Positions 36,938 to 46,441 are shown, numbered from the stretch's first letter. The stretch is 64,000 bases of DNA from Primorskyibacter flagellatus (GCF_900176485.1 NZ_FWYD01000015.1:1-64000), one strand, 5' to 3'. Notes: generated by a model from the letters alone, not told the origin. Numbers and translations: made by a program.

Positions 36938-38114
36938 TCCGACCCCATGTGTTCTGGATGATTTCAGCGATCTCATCGTTCACTGCGTTCATGGATTCGA
37001 TCGCACGATCAAACGTCTGACGCGTGAAGTCCTTTTTGTCAGCTTCGTAGAGCGTTTGCTTGGTCAAGCCGGCATCAGATATTGCGGTCGATTCAACCAT
37101 GTGATTGGTCAGGACCGACCTCCCAAACAGCCCGCGAATGAAGGCGATGACTTCGGTTTGTGGCGCGTCGCCGACTTTGTATCGCGTTGGCAAGAAGCGC
37201 AGCCAATCGAAGCGCAGATTTGCGCCTGCATCCCTGATCACTCCCAGGAGATCCGCAGTCATTCGCAGGAATTGAGACATCGACATGAGGTCAAGCATCT
37301 GCGGGTGAACCGTCACGAGGACACCCGAGGACGCAGAAAGTGCTGACATCGTCAAGAAACCAAGCTGCGGCGGGCAGTCGATCACAACAACGTCGTAGTT
37401 TGCTTCAACACTATCGAGTGCGTCATGAACTCTCGCGAAGAACGCCTTCGCTCCGCCTCGCTGGATAGCAGCAGGCGTCTCGTGCTCGAACTCCATGAGT
37501 TCAAGGTTGCCCGGGATAAGATCAAGGCCGCGGATGTAAGTCTTGCGGATCACTTCGGCGATCGGAACCGGATCGTCGTAGCGAACGGCATCATAGAGGG
37601 TTCCGCCCTCCATAAGGTCGAGTTCTGGCTGGATTCCATGAAGAGCCGAAAGAGATGCTTGGGGGTCGAGATCGATCGCAAGAACCCTGTACCCCTTTAG
37701 CGCCAAGCGCTGAGCGAGGTGAGCAGACGTCGTCGTTTTGCCGGAGCCGCCCTTGAAGTTCACCACTGATATGACTTGAAGCTCGTCACCGTCGCGACGC
37801 CCAGGCACGTAAGTTCCAGACTTTTTTGCATTTCCTTCAAGCGTCTGCCGGATTTCCCAGATATCGTCGAGCGTATAGCGGCGATGACTTCCCGCCGTCG
37901 TCTCGACGTCAACGATCTTTCCTTCTCGATGAAGCTTCCGAAGATAGGTATGGTCGACGCCAAGGAGCTCAGCAGCTTCGCCGCTGGTCAAAGTGCGCAT
38001 CACCTTCTTTGCATCTGGTGGGAAGTGCGCAGCGCGCTGAGCATGCAGGTTCGACGCGAGAAGTTCCGCGTAGTGCCCGATGGCGATATCAAGATCCTGT
38101 TCTGCTTCGCTCAT
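36921..38114 (-). CDS. repA: RepA partition ATPase of repABC (ParA family)
   Basis: 397 aa. An N-terminal MerR-like HTH (LTSGEAAELLGVDHTYLRKL) precedes a deviant Walker A SVVNFKGGSGKTTTSAHLAQ and Walker B VVVIDCPPQLGFLTM. It drives plasmid segregation and represses the repABC promoter. It is the first gene of the operon; the promoter lies in 38115-38300. Confidence 0.95.
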   Translation of the reverse strand: MSEAEQDLDIAIGHYAELLASNLHAQRAAHFPPDAKKVMRTLTSGEAAELLGVDHTYLRKLHREGKIVDVETTAGSHRRYTLDDIWEIRQTLEGNAKKSGTYVPGRRDGDELQVISVVNFKGGSGKTTTSAHLAQRLALKGYRVLAIDLDPQASLSALHGIQPELDLMEGGTLYDAVRYDDPVPIAEVIRKTYIRGLDLIPGNLELMEFEHETPAAIQRGGAKAFFARVHDALDSVEANYDVVVIDCPPQLGFLTMSALSASSGVLVTVHPQMLDLMSMSQFLRMTADLLGVIRDAGANLRFDWLRFLPTRYKVGDAPQTEVIAFIRGLFGRSVLTNHMVESTAISDAGLTKQTLYEADKKDFTRQTFDRAIESMNAVNDEIAEIIQNTWGRNGKKA

Positions 38115-38300
38115 GTCTGCCCCGATCCGTGGGCGCGTTTTTTATGTGACCGCGCGTTATTTTTCGAGACTATTGCCCGACCAGCCAGATTCGTGCAAGC
38201 ACTTTCTAGATATTGCGTCGTGCACCAAGTCCACCACAAGGGTAGCGTTCCATTACTCCGAGGCTGTGGTCGTGCGGGATCTCCTGCGCGGTGCGTGAAC
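38115..38300 (-). promoter_or_regulatory. repABC promoter region
   Basis: About 190 bp between the DUF2493 gene and repA. It must carry the autoregulated repABC promoter. I could not fix -35/-10 elements with confidence. Confidence 0.4.
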
Positions 38301-38316
38301 CGGGGCCTAAGCCCCG
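38301..38316 (-). terminator. Hairpin at the end of the DUF2493 gene
   Basis: CGGGGC (38301-38306), loop CTAA, GCCCCG (38311-38316), spanning the stop codon of the minus-strand gene. There is no T-run, so termination is uncertain. Confidence 0.35.
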
Positions 38317-39218
38317 ATCCTCTTGATGCGGATGCCGAGTTTGCGGGCCTTGTCGACGATATTCTCGGTGATGCCCGAACCGGGCGTGGCGATCAGACCC
38401 TGGGGCATGGTCTCGAGCATCTTGTCGTTGCGCTTGAAGGGGGCAGCCTTGCCATGGCTCTTCCAGTCGGGTTTGAACGCCACCTGCGTGACACCACGGG
38501 TATCTGCCCAGCGGGCAGCGATCATCTCGGCACCTTTTGGTGTGCCGCCGTGTAAAAGAATCATGTCTGGGTATTTCGCATGGGTGGCATCGAGGACGGA
38601 CCAGATCAGGTCGTAGGCGTGATAGTCCCCGCCCGAGAAGGCGATCCGCGTGCCTTCGGGGCAGTGAACCTCGGTCTCCTTGCGCCGCTTGGCCGAGAGA
38701 TAGGCCCGGCTGTCCACCACGGCGGAGGTGAGACCGCGATGCGAGACCTTGGATCCGGTGCGGGGCAGCCAGGGTGAACCGGTGGCGGCCGAGAAGTGGT
38801 CCACGGCCAGATCGCGCATCTGCTCGAAAGCGTCGCGATGGTCCCAGAGCTTCAGCCCGATCATCTGGAGGCGCTCGAGTTCGACCGAGGCGACCTCGGA
38901 GCCGTCCTGGATGGCCAGACTTTCCCGGACCTCGAATTCGTTGTCATCGAGGAGCTTCTGGATATGGGTGAGCCGGCGATGGAAGATCGAGGTCAGGGAC
39001 CAGAGCATCTCTTCGAGATTGTCTTCCAACTGGCTTCCGGTGAGGAGGCCGATGGTGGTGTCAAAGAGCGTCGCCATGGCGAGTTCGACCTCGTCGGGCT
39101 GGGGCAGGGGGCGATGATCGGTCTCGCCGGGCCCGGGCGTTGCGACGTGAAGTGCGAGGTGGTCGAGGATGGCGGAGGTCACGCCGGTTTCCTCTTGGAT
39201 GTCTGTCTGATGGGGCAT
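38307..39218 (-). CDS. DUF2493 domain-containing protein
   Basis: About 303 aa. The C-terminal ~110 residues are the DUF2493 Rossmann-like domain: TRIAFSGGDYHAYDLIWSVL, MILLHGGTPKGAEMIAARWA, GVTQVAFKPDWKSHGKAAPF, LIATPGSGITENIVDKARKL. This family is related to SLOG-type nucleotide-binding domains. The ATG at 39218 has AGAGGA upstream. Its leader carries the structured element shared with DUF736. Function unknown. Confidence 0.82.
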   Translation of the reverse strand: MPHQTDIQEETGVTSAILDHLALHVATPGPGETDHRPLPQPDEVELAMATLFDTTIGLLTGSQLEDNLEEMLWSLTSIFHRRLTHIQKLLDDNEFEVRESLAIQDGSEVASVELERLQMIGLKLWDHRDAFEQMRDLAVDHFSAATGSPWLPRTGSKVSHRGLTSAVVDSRAYLSAKRRKETEVHCPEGTRIAFSGGDYHAYDLIWSVLDATHAKYPDMILLHGGTPKGAEMIAARWADTRGVTQVAFKPDWKSHGKAAPFKRNDKMLETMPQGLIATPGSGITENIVDKARKLGIRIKRIGA

Positions 39219-39330
39219 TGTCTGGTTCCTCTGTTTGATCTGACCCGATTTGGATGGGGCGATAACAGGACCGGCGGCGACCGGGCCGCATCCGTCAGGA
39301 TCGGAGCGCAGCGGAGAATGTGACCCGGAC

Positions 39331-39394
39331 CGGAAAATTGTTCCCGCGAGGAATGGCCCGCCACGGTCATGTGGTGGGGCAGGGGAATTTTCCG
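39331..39394. other. Structured element, copy 2 (upstream of DUF2493)
   Basis: CGGAAAATT (39331-39339) pairs perfectly with AATTTTCCG (39386-39394). Inside are TTCC-CGCGA-GGAA and a longer hairpin GCCCGCCAC..GTGGTGGGGC, then AGGGG. The core CCGCGAGGAATG and CAGGGGAA are shared with copy 1 while both stems differ in sequence. It is 113-176 bases upstream of the DUF2493 start. Confidence 0.45.
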
Positions 39395-39530
39395 GGTAGC
39401 GGGCGCATTGCTGCCCGGGCGAGGAGCACTCTGCTCCGACCCGCCGGTCCATCGCTCCCCTTGTCCAAACGGGATCAGATAGAACCGGCGAAACCTTTGC
39501 CCGGTCAGGCATCCCCGGGGAGGTTGGCGG

Positions 39531-40577
39531 TCACCCGTCCTCGATCTCCAGACCTTGTGCTTTCATGGCCTTTAGCAGAGAACGGCGCAGCGCATCTTTG
39601 CCAAATGCCCGCAGATCGTCGTTGAAATCGCCCATGTTTGGTACGAGATCACCACAGGTAATTCCAAGCGATTCCAGTTGGTTAAGCAATCTTATTGATG
39701 CGTCGCGTCCAGCTTCGTCATTGTCCCGCGCGATCCAGATACGCTTGATCCTCGGCGGCGGGATGAAGAGGCCGAGATGGGTGGCAGTGAGACAGGAGGC
39801 GAGATCGAACTCGGGGAGAGCCGTGCCGACCGAGAGGGTGTTCTCGAGACCTTCACCGACGATGAGATCGCTGCGCGCCTTGCCGGACCAGAAGCGGATG
39901 GCATGGCCGTGCAGCTGTCCGAGGATCCGCTTCGGGCTCTCGATCTCGGCCAAACCGCCGGTGGACGGGTCGAGAAAAACCCTTGCGCATCCGGTGATCT
40001 GGCCGCGATTGTCGGTGATCTTTGCCAGTAGGGCAGGGGCCCGTTCCAGCAGATCGGGGTCGTCCTCGCCCTGCCGCAGGAAGACACGCGCGTGATAGCG
40101 CAGGGCCGGGCCGAGCCGTGTGATCCCGCGCCCCTGCAGATAGGTGGCGGCCAAGGTGCCAAACACCGGCTTGCCAGCAGCGAAAAGTTTGCGCGCCCGC
40201 GCGATGCGTTTGCTGGAGGCTGCATCCGGGCGCTCAGCCCTTTGGGTGTCTCGAGGTACGGCAGGGCAGGGGGCTTCGCCGAGGAAGGATCGAGCCTCCC
40301 TCAGGGTCTCCTTGAGCGTGACAGACCCAAGCCGTTCATGCAGCAGGTCGATCAGGTCGCCATATTCACCCGTCGCGAAATCTTGCCAGGACCCGGCTTT
40401 ACGACCAACCTGCGCCTGCAGACGGATGGCGAGGCTCTGGCCCTTTGCACCGGACGTGTCGCCGACCTGCCAATAATTACCCAGCTTGCGCCCCTCGGGG
40501 AAATACTGGCGGCAGAAACTCTCGGCATGGTCTGCCAGATCGGCCGAGAGGTCCGCGATACTGTGGCGCGCGCTCAT
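39531..40577 (-). CDS. Toprim/DUF7146-type primase-like protein
   Basis: About 348 aa. The N-terminal part (LADHAESFCRQYFPEGRKLG, SWQDFATGEYGDLIDLLHE) resembles plasmid primase-like proteins. The toprim core has SDLIVGEGLENTLSVGTAL (the glutamate) and KRIWIARDNDEAGRDAS (the DxD). It may prime DNA or process incoming single strands. Its ATG overlaps the stop of the methylase-helicase gene by four bases, so the two are coupled. Confidence 0.82.
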   Translation of the reverse strand: MSARHSIADLSADLADHAESFCRQYFPEGRKLGNYWQVGDTSGAKGQSLAIRLQAQVGRKAGSWQDFATGEYGDLIDLLHERLGSVTLKETLREARSFLGEAPCPAVPRDTQRAERPDAASSKRIARARKLFAAGKPVFGTLAATYLQGRGITRLGPALRYHARVFLRQGEDDPDLLERAPALLAKITDNRGQITGCARVFLDPSTGGLAEIESPKRILGQLHGHAIRFWSGKARSDLIVGEGLENTLSVGTALPEFDLASCLTATHLGLFIPPPRIKRIWIARDNDEAGRDASIRLLNQLESLGITCGDLVPNMGDFNDDLRAFGKDALRRSLLKAMKAQGLEIEDG

Positions 40578-43500
40578 GCGGCGGCCTCCGATGTGCCGGC
40601 GCCAACTGGATGCTCGGCAAGGACCCGTGTCAGCACCTCGATGCCGTCGACCGGAATGAACACCCGCGTCTTCCACTGGATCACTTCCGTGAAACAGCCC
40701 ATTGCCTTCAGTCCGGGCAGGGCCGCGCCTGAAGCACCTATCAGCTCAAGCCTCGGCTGCCCCATGACCAGCGACCGGCGCAGCTGATAGCCGCCGAGGA
40801 GGTTCAGCGTCGTCCTGGCTTCCATCACGGCGGCGAGCACTTCCCGCGGCGTCATCTCGATCTGGCAATCGAGACCAAGGCGTGCAAAGACATTGAGAAG
40901 CTGCTCCTGGCTGACCAGTCGACCGATGGCGCGCTCCCCATCCTCGGTCTGAAGGCGGTAGATGCGCATGTTGTCAGCGGGAAGCCGATCCCAGATCGGC
41001 AGGAGAAGCCCGCAGATGAGCGTAATCTTTGAGGTGGTGAACTCCGGCACTGCCTCGACCTCGGCCTGCCAGAGCTGTTCGAATATCGCATCATCGATCT
41101 CTTCCCAGTGCGACTTCGAGAACTCGGTCAGCGCGAGGATTTCTGTGGCCATCGGACGCAGAAGCTTCACCCGCAGGATCGGCACGCCGTCCTCGTCCAT
41201 GAAGGCCGGCGCATTCACCATCAGCGCCGCGCGTTTGGAGGAGGTGTTCCAGCACAGCGTCGCGCCGTCCGTATTTGCGCAGATCGATTTGATCCGGGGC
41301 AGGGTGAGCGGATCGTTGCGATCGGTACGCTCCACGGTCAGCGCAGTTGCCGTTGCGCCCGTAGCCCCGTGCTCGAAGATGACCTTGCGGTCGACGATTT
41401 CGAATTTCTCGGCCTTGAGCGTTTCGAGGCCGACATCGAGCGTGCCTGCCTGGCGCGCATCTTCGATGATGGCCGAGAGGAACCCGCCGAAGGCCTCGAA
41501 GATCGCGTCCTGCATGTCGATGCGGAGCGCGAGGCAACGATTCAGGAACTGCTGGATCGGCGGCAGGGTCTCTTTCATCGTGCCATCCGCTTCATCGAGC
41601 GTCAGCCCAGTCATCTCCTGGAATTTCGCATAGGAGCAGGCCTCGATCTTACCCGCACGCAGCTTGTAGAAGAACTGGCGCAGCGCAGCGCGTGCGTAGG
41701 GGCTCTCAAGGTTGTCCTCGGCACGGAACATGTTCTGACCGCCGGTCTCGCGCTGTCCCTTGGTGATGGCACCCAGCGTGTCGAGGCGGCGGGCGATGGT
41801 GGAGAGAAAGCGCTTCTCGCCCTTCACGTCTGTGGCGACGGGGCGAAAGAGTGGCGGCTGCGCCTGGTTCGTGCGGTTGGTCCTCCCGAGACCCTGAATC
41901 GCATTGTCGGCCTTCCACCCGGGCTCCAGGAGGTAATGCACCCGAAGGCGCTGGTTCTTGGCCCCGAGATCGGCGTGGTAGCTGCGCCCGGTGCCACCCG
42001 CATCGGAGAAGATCAGGATGCGTTTTGCATCGTCCATGAAGGCCTGGGTTTCGCCGAGGTTGGAGGAGGCGGGGCGGTTCTCGACCTTGAGCCGCCCCTC
42101 ACGCGTCTTGACGATGCGCCGCTTGCGCCCCGTGACCTCAGCCACTGCATCGCCTCCGAAATGCCAGAGGATCTGGTCGAGCGCGCCCTGCACCGGGGCG
42201 AGGGCCCCAAGATGCTCGACAAGATCATCCCGCCGCCGCTCCGCCTCGCGGCAGATGATCGGGTTGCCATCGCAATCGAGGGCGGGGCGCGAGCGCAGAT
42301 CGCCATTCTCGTCGGTGTAAGGCTCAAAAAGCTGCGTCGGGAAGCTGTGCATCAGGTAGTCCATGATGTTCTCCCTCGGCGTGAAATCGACCTGCAGATC
42401 GTCCCAGTCCGAGGAAGGGATCTCTTCAAGGCGGCGTTCCATCACCGCTTCGCTGGTCGAGACCACCTGAATCACGGCCGAGTGCCCTGCTGCAAGGTCC
42501 GCCTCGATGGCGCGGATCAGCGAGGGACATTTCATGGCGGTGATGAGATGGTTGAAGAAGCGCTGCTTGTTGCTCTCGAAGGCCGAACGCGCGGCGGATT
42601 TCGCTTGGGCGTTCAGCGTGCCGGTCTCAGAAGAAATACCCGAGGCCTGAAGCGCTGCCTCAAGGTTGTTGTGGATGATCTGGTAGGCATCGGCGTAGCT
42701 GTCGTATATGGCGACTTGAGCGGGGCTCAGCTCATGGACCAGCATCTCGTATTCGACCCCGGCATAGGAGAGGGACCGCGCCAGATAGAGCCCAAGCGCC
42801 TTCAGGTCGCGCGAGATCATCTCCATGGCCGCAATGCCCCCGGCCTCCATCGCGGCGACGAACTCGGCCCGCGTCACGAAGGGGAAATCGCCGGTGCCCC
42901 AGAGACCGAGGCGCGAAGCATAGGCAAGATTGCCGACGACTGTGGCACCGGTCGCCGAGACATAGAGAACCCGTGCATCGGGCGCGGCGTTCTGCAGCGC
43001 GAGGCCAGCGAGGCCCTGCTGGGACGCCTTCTTGTCGCCGCGGTCGGACTTTTCTCCGGCAGCATTCGCCATGGCATGGCTTTCATCAAAAGCAATGACC
43101 CCGTCGAACCCATCGCTGAGCCAGGACGTGACCTGATCGAGGCGGGAGGCTTTGCCCTCACGTTCAGCCGAGCGCAGCGTGGCGTAGGTGACGAAGAGGA
43201 TGCCCTCGGGCAGGCGGATGTCGCTGCCCTGGCGGAACTTCGAGAGCGGCACGATATCGCTTTCGCGTCCCCCGAGCGCTATCCAGTCGCGACGCGCATC
43301 TTCGATGAGCTTGTCGCTCTTCGAGACCCAGACCGCCCGTCGGCGCCCTTTGAGCCAATTATCGAGGATGATACCGGCAACCTGTCGCCCTTTACCGCAT
43401 CCCGTGCCATCACCCAGAAACCAGCCCTTGCGCAGGCGAAACGCGCCTTCGTCGCCCTCGGCCGCCGCCATCAACTGGCCTTCGATCTCGCCGCGCTTGA

Positions 43501-44971
43501 ACCAGCCCTTGAGATGCGTCTCATGCGCGTTGCCCGCATAGATGACACTTTCCAGCTGCGGCGCAGAAAGAAGGCCGTCCTGAACGAGGTTCTTCGGCAG
43601 GATGGGACGATAGGTCGGCACGGGCGGCGGCACCGAGGCCATGGCGGTGGATTGCACCAGCGCGGTCGGATGTTCCGCCGCGCCATCGATCCTGATCGCC
43701 TGAAGGTCATAGGCCTCGTAGACCGTGTCCTGCAGCGTGCCGTCGGGTTGGCTCCAAGCCTTCGGCAGGTAGTCGATCGGGGCCGTCGTGATATCGTCAA
43801 ACGGGTGCCTTGCGCGTTCTTCGGCGAGGGCACGGGTTTCCTTGCGCGCGGCATTGCGCAGGGCCTGCAGGTTGGTGCGGGTCGAAGCGGTCGGAGCCGA
43901 CAGGGCCGTACTGGTGGGGCAGGGCGAGGGGCTGTGGCGCTGCGGGCAGTGGGTGAGCACTGCGTTGAGAAGGTCGGCGGTGGTCGCGCAGATCGGATGG
44001 TAGACGGCCTCGCTTTCGACCGATGCGATCTCATCAGCGCCAGTCGCACGCTTGTCGATCACCGTCAGCCGTGTGTCGATCGTGGTGCCATGCCGCGCAA
44101 AGACCTTGCCGTCGATAGCGGCGGAAAATACCACATCGGCGCTTTGTGCGATCCGCTGAAACGTCGACTGAAAGGATTTCGTCGAGGGGCGGAAGCTCTC
44201 GCCGGTGATGACGACAAGCCGCCCACCCGGCGCGAGACGCGCTAGGGCGGACAGGACATGTTGGCTGGTGGCCTGCCGGAACCGGCCGTCGACATGGTTG
44301 GCCGCAGAAAACGGTGGGTTCATCACGATGACCGAGGGCGTGATCGACCGATCCAGCCGGTCATCGATCGAGGCGGCATCGTGATCCGAGACGACTGCAC
44401 CGGGGAACAGATGTCCCAGCAGGGCGCGGCGGGTCTCGGCAAGCTCATTCAGCGCCAGGCGAGCGCCTGCAATCTTTGCGAAAATCGCCAGCAGGCCGGT
44501 ACCGGCCGAAGGCTCGAGCACCAGGTCGTCGTCCCGAAAGCCCGCCGCCTGCGCAACGATGGCCGCGAGGGGCAGAGGGGTCGAGAATTGTTGCAGGCGG
44601 ACACTGTCTTCAGAGCGCCGCGTGTGGGAGGGGGCCAGACCGGCGAGACGCTCGATCATGGTGAGAAATGCCCGCGGCGCGGATACCTGGCGCTGCATCA
44701 GCGCACCGTAGCGCGAAAGCATCAGGATCTGGGCGACCTCTGCGGCTTCGTAAGCATCCTTCCAGATCCAGGAGCCGCTGGTGTCGCTGGCACCGAAGGC
44801 TTGCTCCATCGCAGTGCGAAGGGCGGCGGCGTCGATGGACCTGCCCGCCTCGAACAGGGGGACGAGGGCTTTCGCAACCTGCATCAGGTGTTGGGCGAAG
44901 CCCGGAGCCTCTGGCAGGGCAGGGGCGTCGGGCTCGGTTGCAAGTTGGACGGAATGGGGGTGAGCGTTCAT
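40574..44971 (-). CDS. Strawberry-notch-like fusion of adenine methyltransferase and SF2 helicase
   Basis: About 1465 aa. The N-terminal third is an N6-adenine-type methyltransferase: LVLEPSAGTGLLAIFAKIAG (SAM motif) and SVIVMNPPFSAAN (NPPF). The middle is a helicase with Walker A WFLGDGTGCGKGRQVAGIIL and DEAD-like IAFDESHAMAN, and GLGRTNRTNQAQPPLFRP in the C-terminal helicase lobe. It belongs to the strawberry-notch family, related to phage P1 DarB, which protects incoming DNA from restriction. Anti-restriction activity during transfer is inferred. Start at 44971 (MNAHPHSVQ). Confidence 0.88.
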   Translation of the reverse strand: MNAHPHSVQLATEPDAPALPEAPGFAQHLMQVAKALVPLFEAGRSIDAAALRTAMEQAFGASDTSGSWIWKDAYEAAEVAQILMLSRYGALMQRQVSAPRAFLTMIERLAGLAPSHTRRSEDSVRLQQFSTPLPLAAIVAQAAGFRDDDLVLEPSAGTGLLAIFAKIAGARLALNELAETRRALLGHLFPGAVVSDHDAASIDDRLDRSITPSVIVMNPPFSAANHVDGRFRQATSQHVLSALARLAPGGRLVVITGESFRPSTKSFQSTFQRIAQSADVVFSAAIDGKVFARHGTTIDTRLTVIDKRATGADEIASVESEAVYHPICATTADLLNAVLTHCPQRHSPSPCPTSTALSAPTASTRTNLQALRNAARKETRALAEERARHPFDDITTAPIDYLPKAWSQPDGTLQDTVYEAYDLQAIRIDGAAEHPTALVQSTAMASVPPPVPTYRPILPKNLVQDGLLSAPQLESVIYAGNAHETHLKGWFKRGEIEGQLMAAAEGDEGAFRLRKGWFLGDGTGCGKGRQVAGIILDNWLKGRRRAVWVSKSDKLIEDARRDWIALGGRESDIVPLSKFRQGSDIRLPEGILFVTYATLRSAEREGKASRLDQVTSWLSDGFDGVIAFDESHAMANAAGEKSDRGDKKASQQGLAGLALQNAAPDARVLYVSATGATVVGNLAYASRLGLWGTGDFPFVTRAEFVAAMEAGGIAAMEMISRDLKALGLYLARSLSYAGVEYEMLVHELSPAQVAIYDSYADAYQIIHNNLEAALQASGISSETGTLNAQAKSAARSAFESNKQRFFNHLITAMKCPSLIRAIEADLAAGHSAVIQVVSTSEAVMERRLEEIPSSDWDDLQVDFTPRENIMDYLMHSFPTQLFEPYTDENGDLRSRPALDCDGNPIICREAERRRDDLVEHLGALAPVQGALDQILWHFGGDAVAEVTGRKRRIVKTREGRLKVENRPASSNLGETQAFMDDAKRILIFSDAGGTGRSYHADLGAKNQRLRVHYLLEPGWKADNAIQGLGRTNRTNQAQPPLFRPVATDVKGEKRFLSTIARRLDTLGAITKGQRETGGQNMFRAEDNLESPYARAALRQFFYKLRAGKIEACSYAKFQEMTGLTLDEADGTMKETLPPIQQFLNRCLALRIDMQDAIFEAFGGFLSAIIEDARQAGTLDVGLETLKAEKFEIVDRKVIFEHGATGATATALTVERTDRNDPLTLPRIKSICANTDGATLCWNTSSKRAALMVNAPAFMDEDGVPILRVKLLRPMATEILALTEFSKSHWEEIDDAIFEQLWQAEVEAVPEFTTSKITLICGLLLPIWDRLPADNMRIYRLQTEDGERAIGRLVSQEQLLNVFARLGLDCQIEMTPREVLAAVMEARTTLNLLGGYQLRRSLVMGQPRLELIGASGAALPGLKAMGCFTEVIQWKTRVFIPVDGIEVLTRVLAEHPVGAGTSEAAA

Positions 44972-45097
44972 CGGCAATCTCCGGGGTTTAGGGTTGGCCC
45001 CAAGCCCCGCGCGCACTCTCTCACCCGGGAGGGGTCACCCCTCCTGCCCTGCCTCTCGCTCTTTCATGGCAAAGCCCCGGTGCGAATTCGCCCGTTA
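44972..45097 (-). promoter_or_regulatory. Leader of the methylase-helicase gene with hairpin
   Basis: About 125 bp. GGAGGGG-TCA-CCCCTCC near 45029-45045 is a perfect short inverted repeat. It may be the ParE terminator or a leader structure. Confidence 0.35.
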
Positions 45098-45397
45098 TCA
45101 GGACGACCGCAGATGCCTCGGCACGTCCATGGACTGATGCAAGACTCGGATCACGAAGATCCTGTCCGGGTCCACCTCGTAGAACACGAGGTGCCGGCCC
45201 GTGATCAGTTTACGCGCACCCTGCAAGAGATCGGAACAGTCAGACCCCATTTGCGGGTTGGCGATGAGACCCTTCAGGGCGCGATCGATATCATCGAGAT
45301 AGCGGTCCGCCTGCGCCTCGCCCCACTGTCGGTCTGTCTCGACCCAGATATCGACGAGGTCGGATTTTGCCGCCTGAGAGTGATGAATGTCACGCAT
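45098..45397 (-). CDS. parE: ParE/RelE-family toxin
   Basis: About 99 aa. HHSQAAKSDLVDIWVETDRQ, ALKGLIANPQMGSDCSDL, RKLITGRHLVFYEV and IFVIRVLHQSMDV are the ParE pattern; ParE toxins poison DNA gyrase. The start at 45397 overlaps the antitoxin gene by 8 bases. This is probably a plasmid-stabilising pair. Confidence 0.9.
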   Translation of the reverse strand: MRDIHHSQAAKSDLVDIWVETDRQWGEAQADRYLDDIDRALKGLIANPQMGSDCSDLLQGARKLITGRHLVFYEVDPDRIFVIRVLHQSMDVPRHLRSS

Positions 45398-45641
45398 CAG
45401 AAGCGCCAGAGCGGCTCCGCGCGTCGCGCTTGATCTCATCCATGTCAAGCGGACCGGCGTCACCGGATTGTTTGCCCTCCATCAGCGCAACGCGAAGCCG
45501 CGCCCGCTGACCTTCCTGCTCCTCCATCAGGCGCAGAGAGGCGCGGATCAACTCGCTGGTTGACCCGTAACGCCCCTCTTTAAGCATCAGGGCGATGAAT
45601 TCGTCCCAATGGGGGCCAAGTGTGACGCTTGTGCTTGCCAT
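45390..45641 (-). CDS. parD: ParD/CopG-family antitoxin
   Basis: About 83 aa. The N-terminal ribbon-helix-helix (STSVTLGPHWDEFIALMLKE then GRYGSTSELIRASLRLMEEQ) is typical of ParD, which binds DNA and neutralises ParE with its C-terminal tail. Start chosen at 45641 (MASTSVTLG); an upstream in-frame ATG has no clear ribosome site. Confidence 0.9.
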   Translation of the reverse strand: MASTSVTLGPHWDEFIALMLKEGRYGSTSELIRASLRLMEEQEGQRARLRVALMEGKQSGDAGPLDMDEIKRDARSRSGASDA

Positions 45642-45691
45642 GCTCACCTCCGTAATACGCATGAATAAGATATATGAGTATTGCGGGCGTT

Positions 45692-46336
45692 TCAACTCGG
45701 GGGTGGGCTTGCGCCCTGTTCCGCAGCGGCGGGTCTTTGTACCTCTCGCAAAATCAGAGGATCTACAACCGCCCGCGCCTCGGACAGGCAGTCCAGATCA
45801 TAGTGCTCGAAGAACCCCCAACAGGCGTCGATCTCTTCACCGTCACGCTCGACGACATAGCCATAAACCCGTCCGCCGAGGTAGGCATCGAAGGTGACGA
45901 TCTCAGCGCGCAGAATGTCCTTGGCCTTTTCGCGCATCGCCTTGGTGACGCGCTTCGCGCCGAACTCCTTTCGAACCGTTTCGAGCGTTACGTATACAAA
46001 GCCAACTTGGCCGGAATCCCACGGACAATGGAACTCGATGGTGTTCATCGCGAGGCCGGAATGGTCGTAGAGGTACACGGGCAAGATGATTGCCTTGCGC
46101 TCGGCGCGCTCGCGGAGGCGATCCAGTGAAAGATCGCTCTGATCCGAGACGCCCGCAAGATCGCGCAGGAACGCCTCGGGGCAGTCGAACCGGTGGCTGT
46201 CCCCCAGCCGGTATCGGCGGTGCCAACAGATCAGCGCTCCGAGGTTGGACCACTCCCTTGGGTTCTCAGAATCGGGGTCGTGATAGATCTTGATGACGTG
46301 GCCTTGGTAGGCCTCCTCGTAGACAGGGTCTTGCAT
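45692..46336 (-). CDS. Conserved plasmid hypothetical protein, 214 aa
   Basis: Starts MQDPVYEEAYQGHVIKIYHD with GAAAGGATATCGAC upstream. Recognisable stretches are PREWSNLGALICWHRRY, ILPVYLYDHSGLAMNT and EFGAKRVTKAMREKAKDILR. I know similar proteins from ICEs and plasmids but can give no function. It is soluble with no membrane segments, in a run of small genes read in one direction. Confidence 0.7.
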   Translation of the reverse strand: MQDPVYEEAYQGHVIKIYHDPDSENPREWSNLGALICWHRRYRLGDSHRFDCPEAFLRDLAGVSDQSDLSLDRLRERAERKAIILPVYLYDHSGLAMNTIEFHCPWDSGQVGFVYVTLETVRKEFGAKRVTKAMREKAKDILRAEIVTFDAYLGGRVYGYVVERDGEEIDACWGFFEHYDLDCLSEARAVVDPLILREVQRPAAAEQGASPPPS

Positions 46337-46371
46337 GTCGATATCCTTTCTTGAAACGCAATCGACCCGCC

Positions 46372-46405
46372 AAGCCGGTTGTGGCGCAGGCGGGTCGAAG
46401 TGGAT
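46372..46405 (-). repeat. Inverted repeat between the 214-aa gene and the DUF6915 gene
   Basis: CGACCCGCC near 46372 pairs with GGCGGGTCG near 46397. It lies in the leader of the 214-aa gene and downstream of the DUF6915-like gene; it may be a terminator or leader hairpin. Confidence 0.4.
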
Positions 46406-46441
46406 GGGATCCGGTGGTTGGTGAGTTTTCTGGCCGGCGGA

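Noticed and set aside
41108-44245. Long plus-strand open frame of over 1000 codons
   Set aside because: It is exactly antisense to the methylase-helicase gene, whose motifs are complete. The antisense product is low-complexity (His, Arg, Gly, Leu rich) without domain signs. GC-rich codon bias opens such mirror frames.
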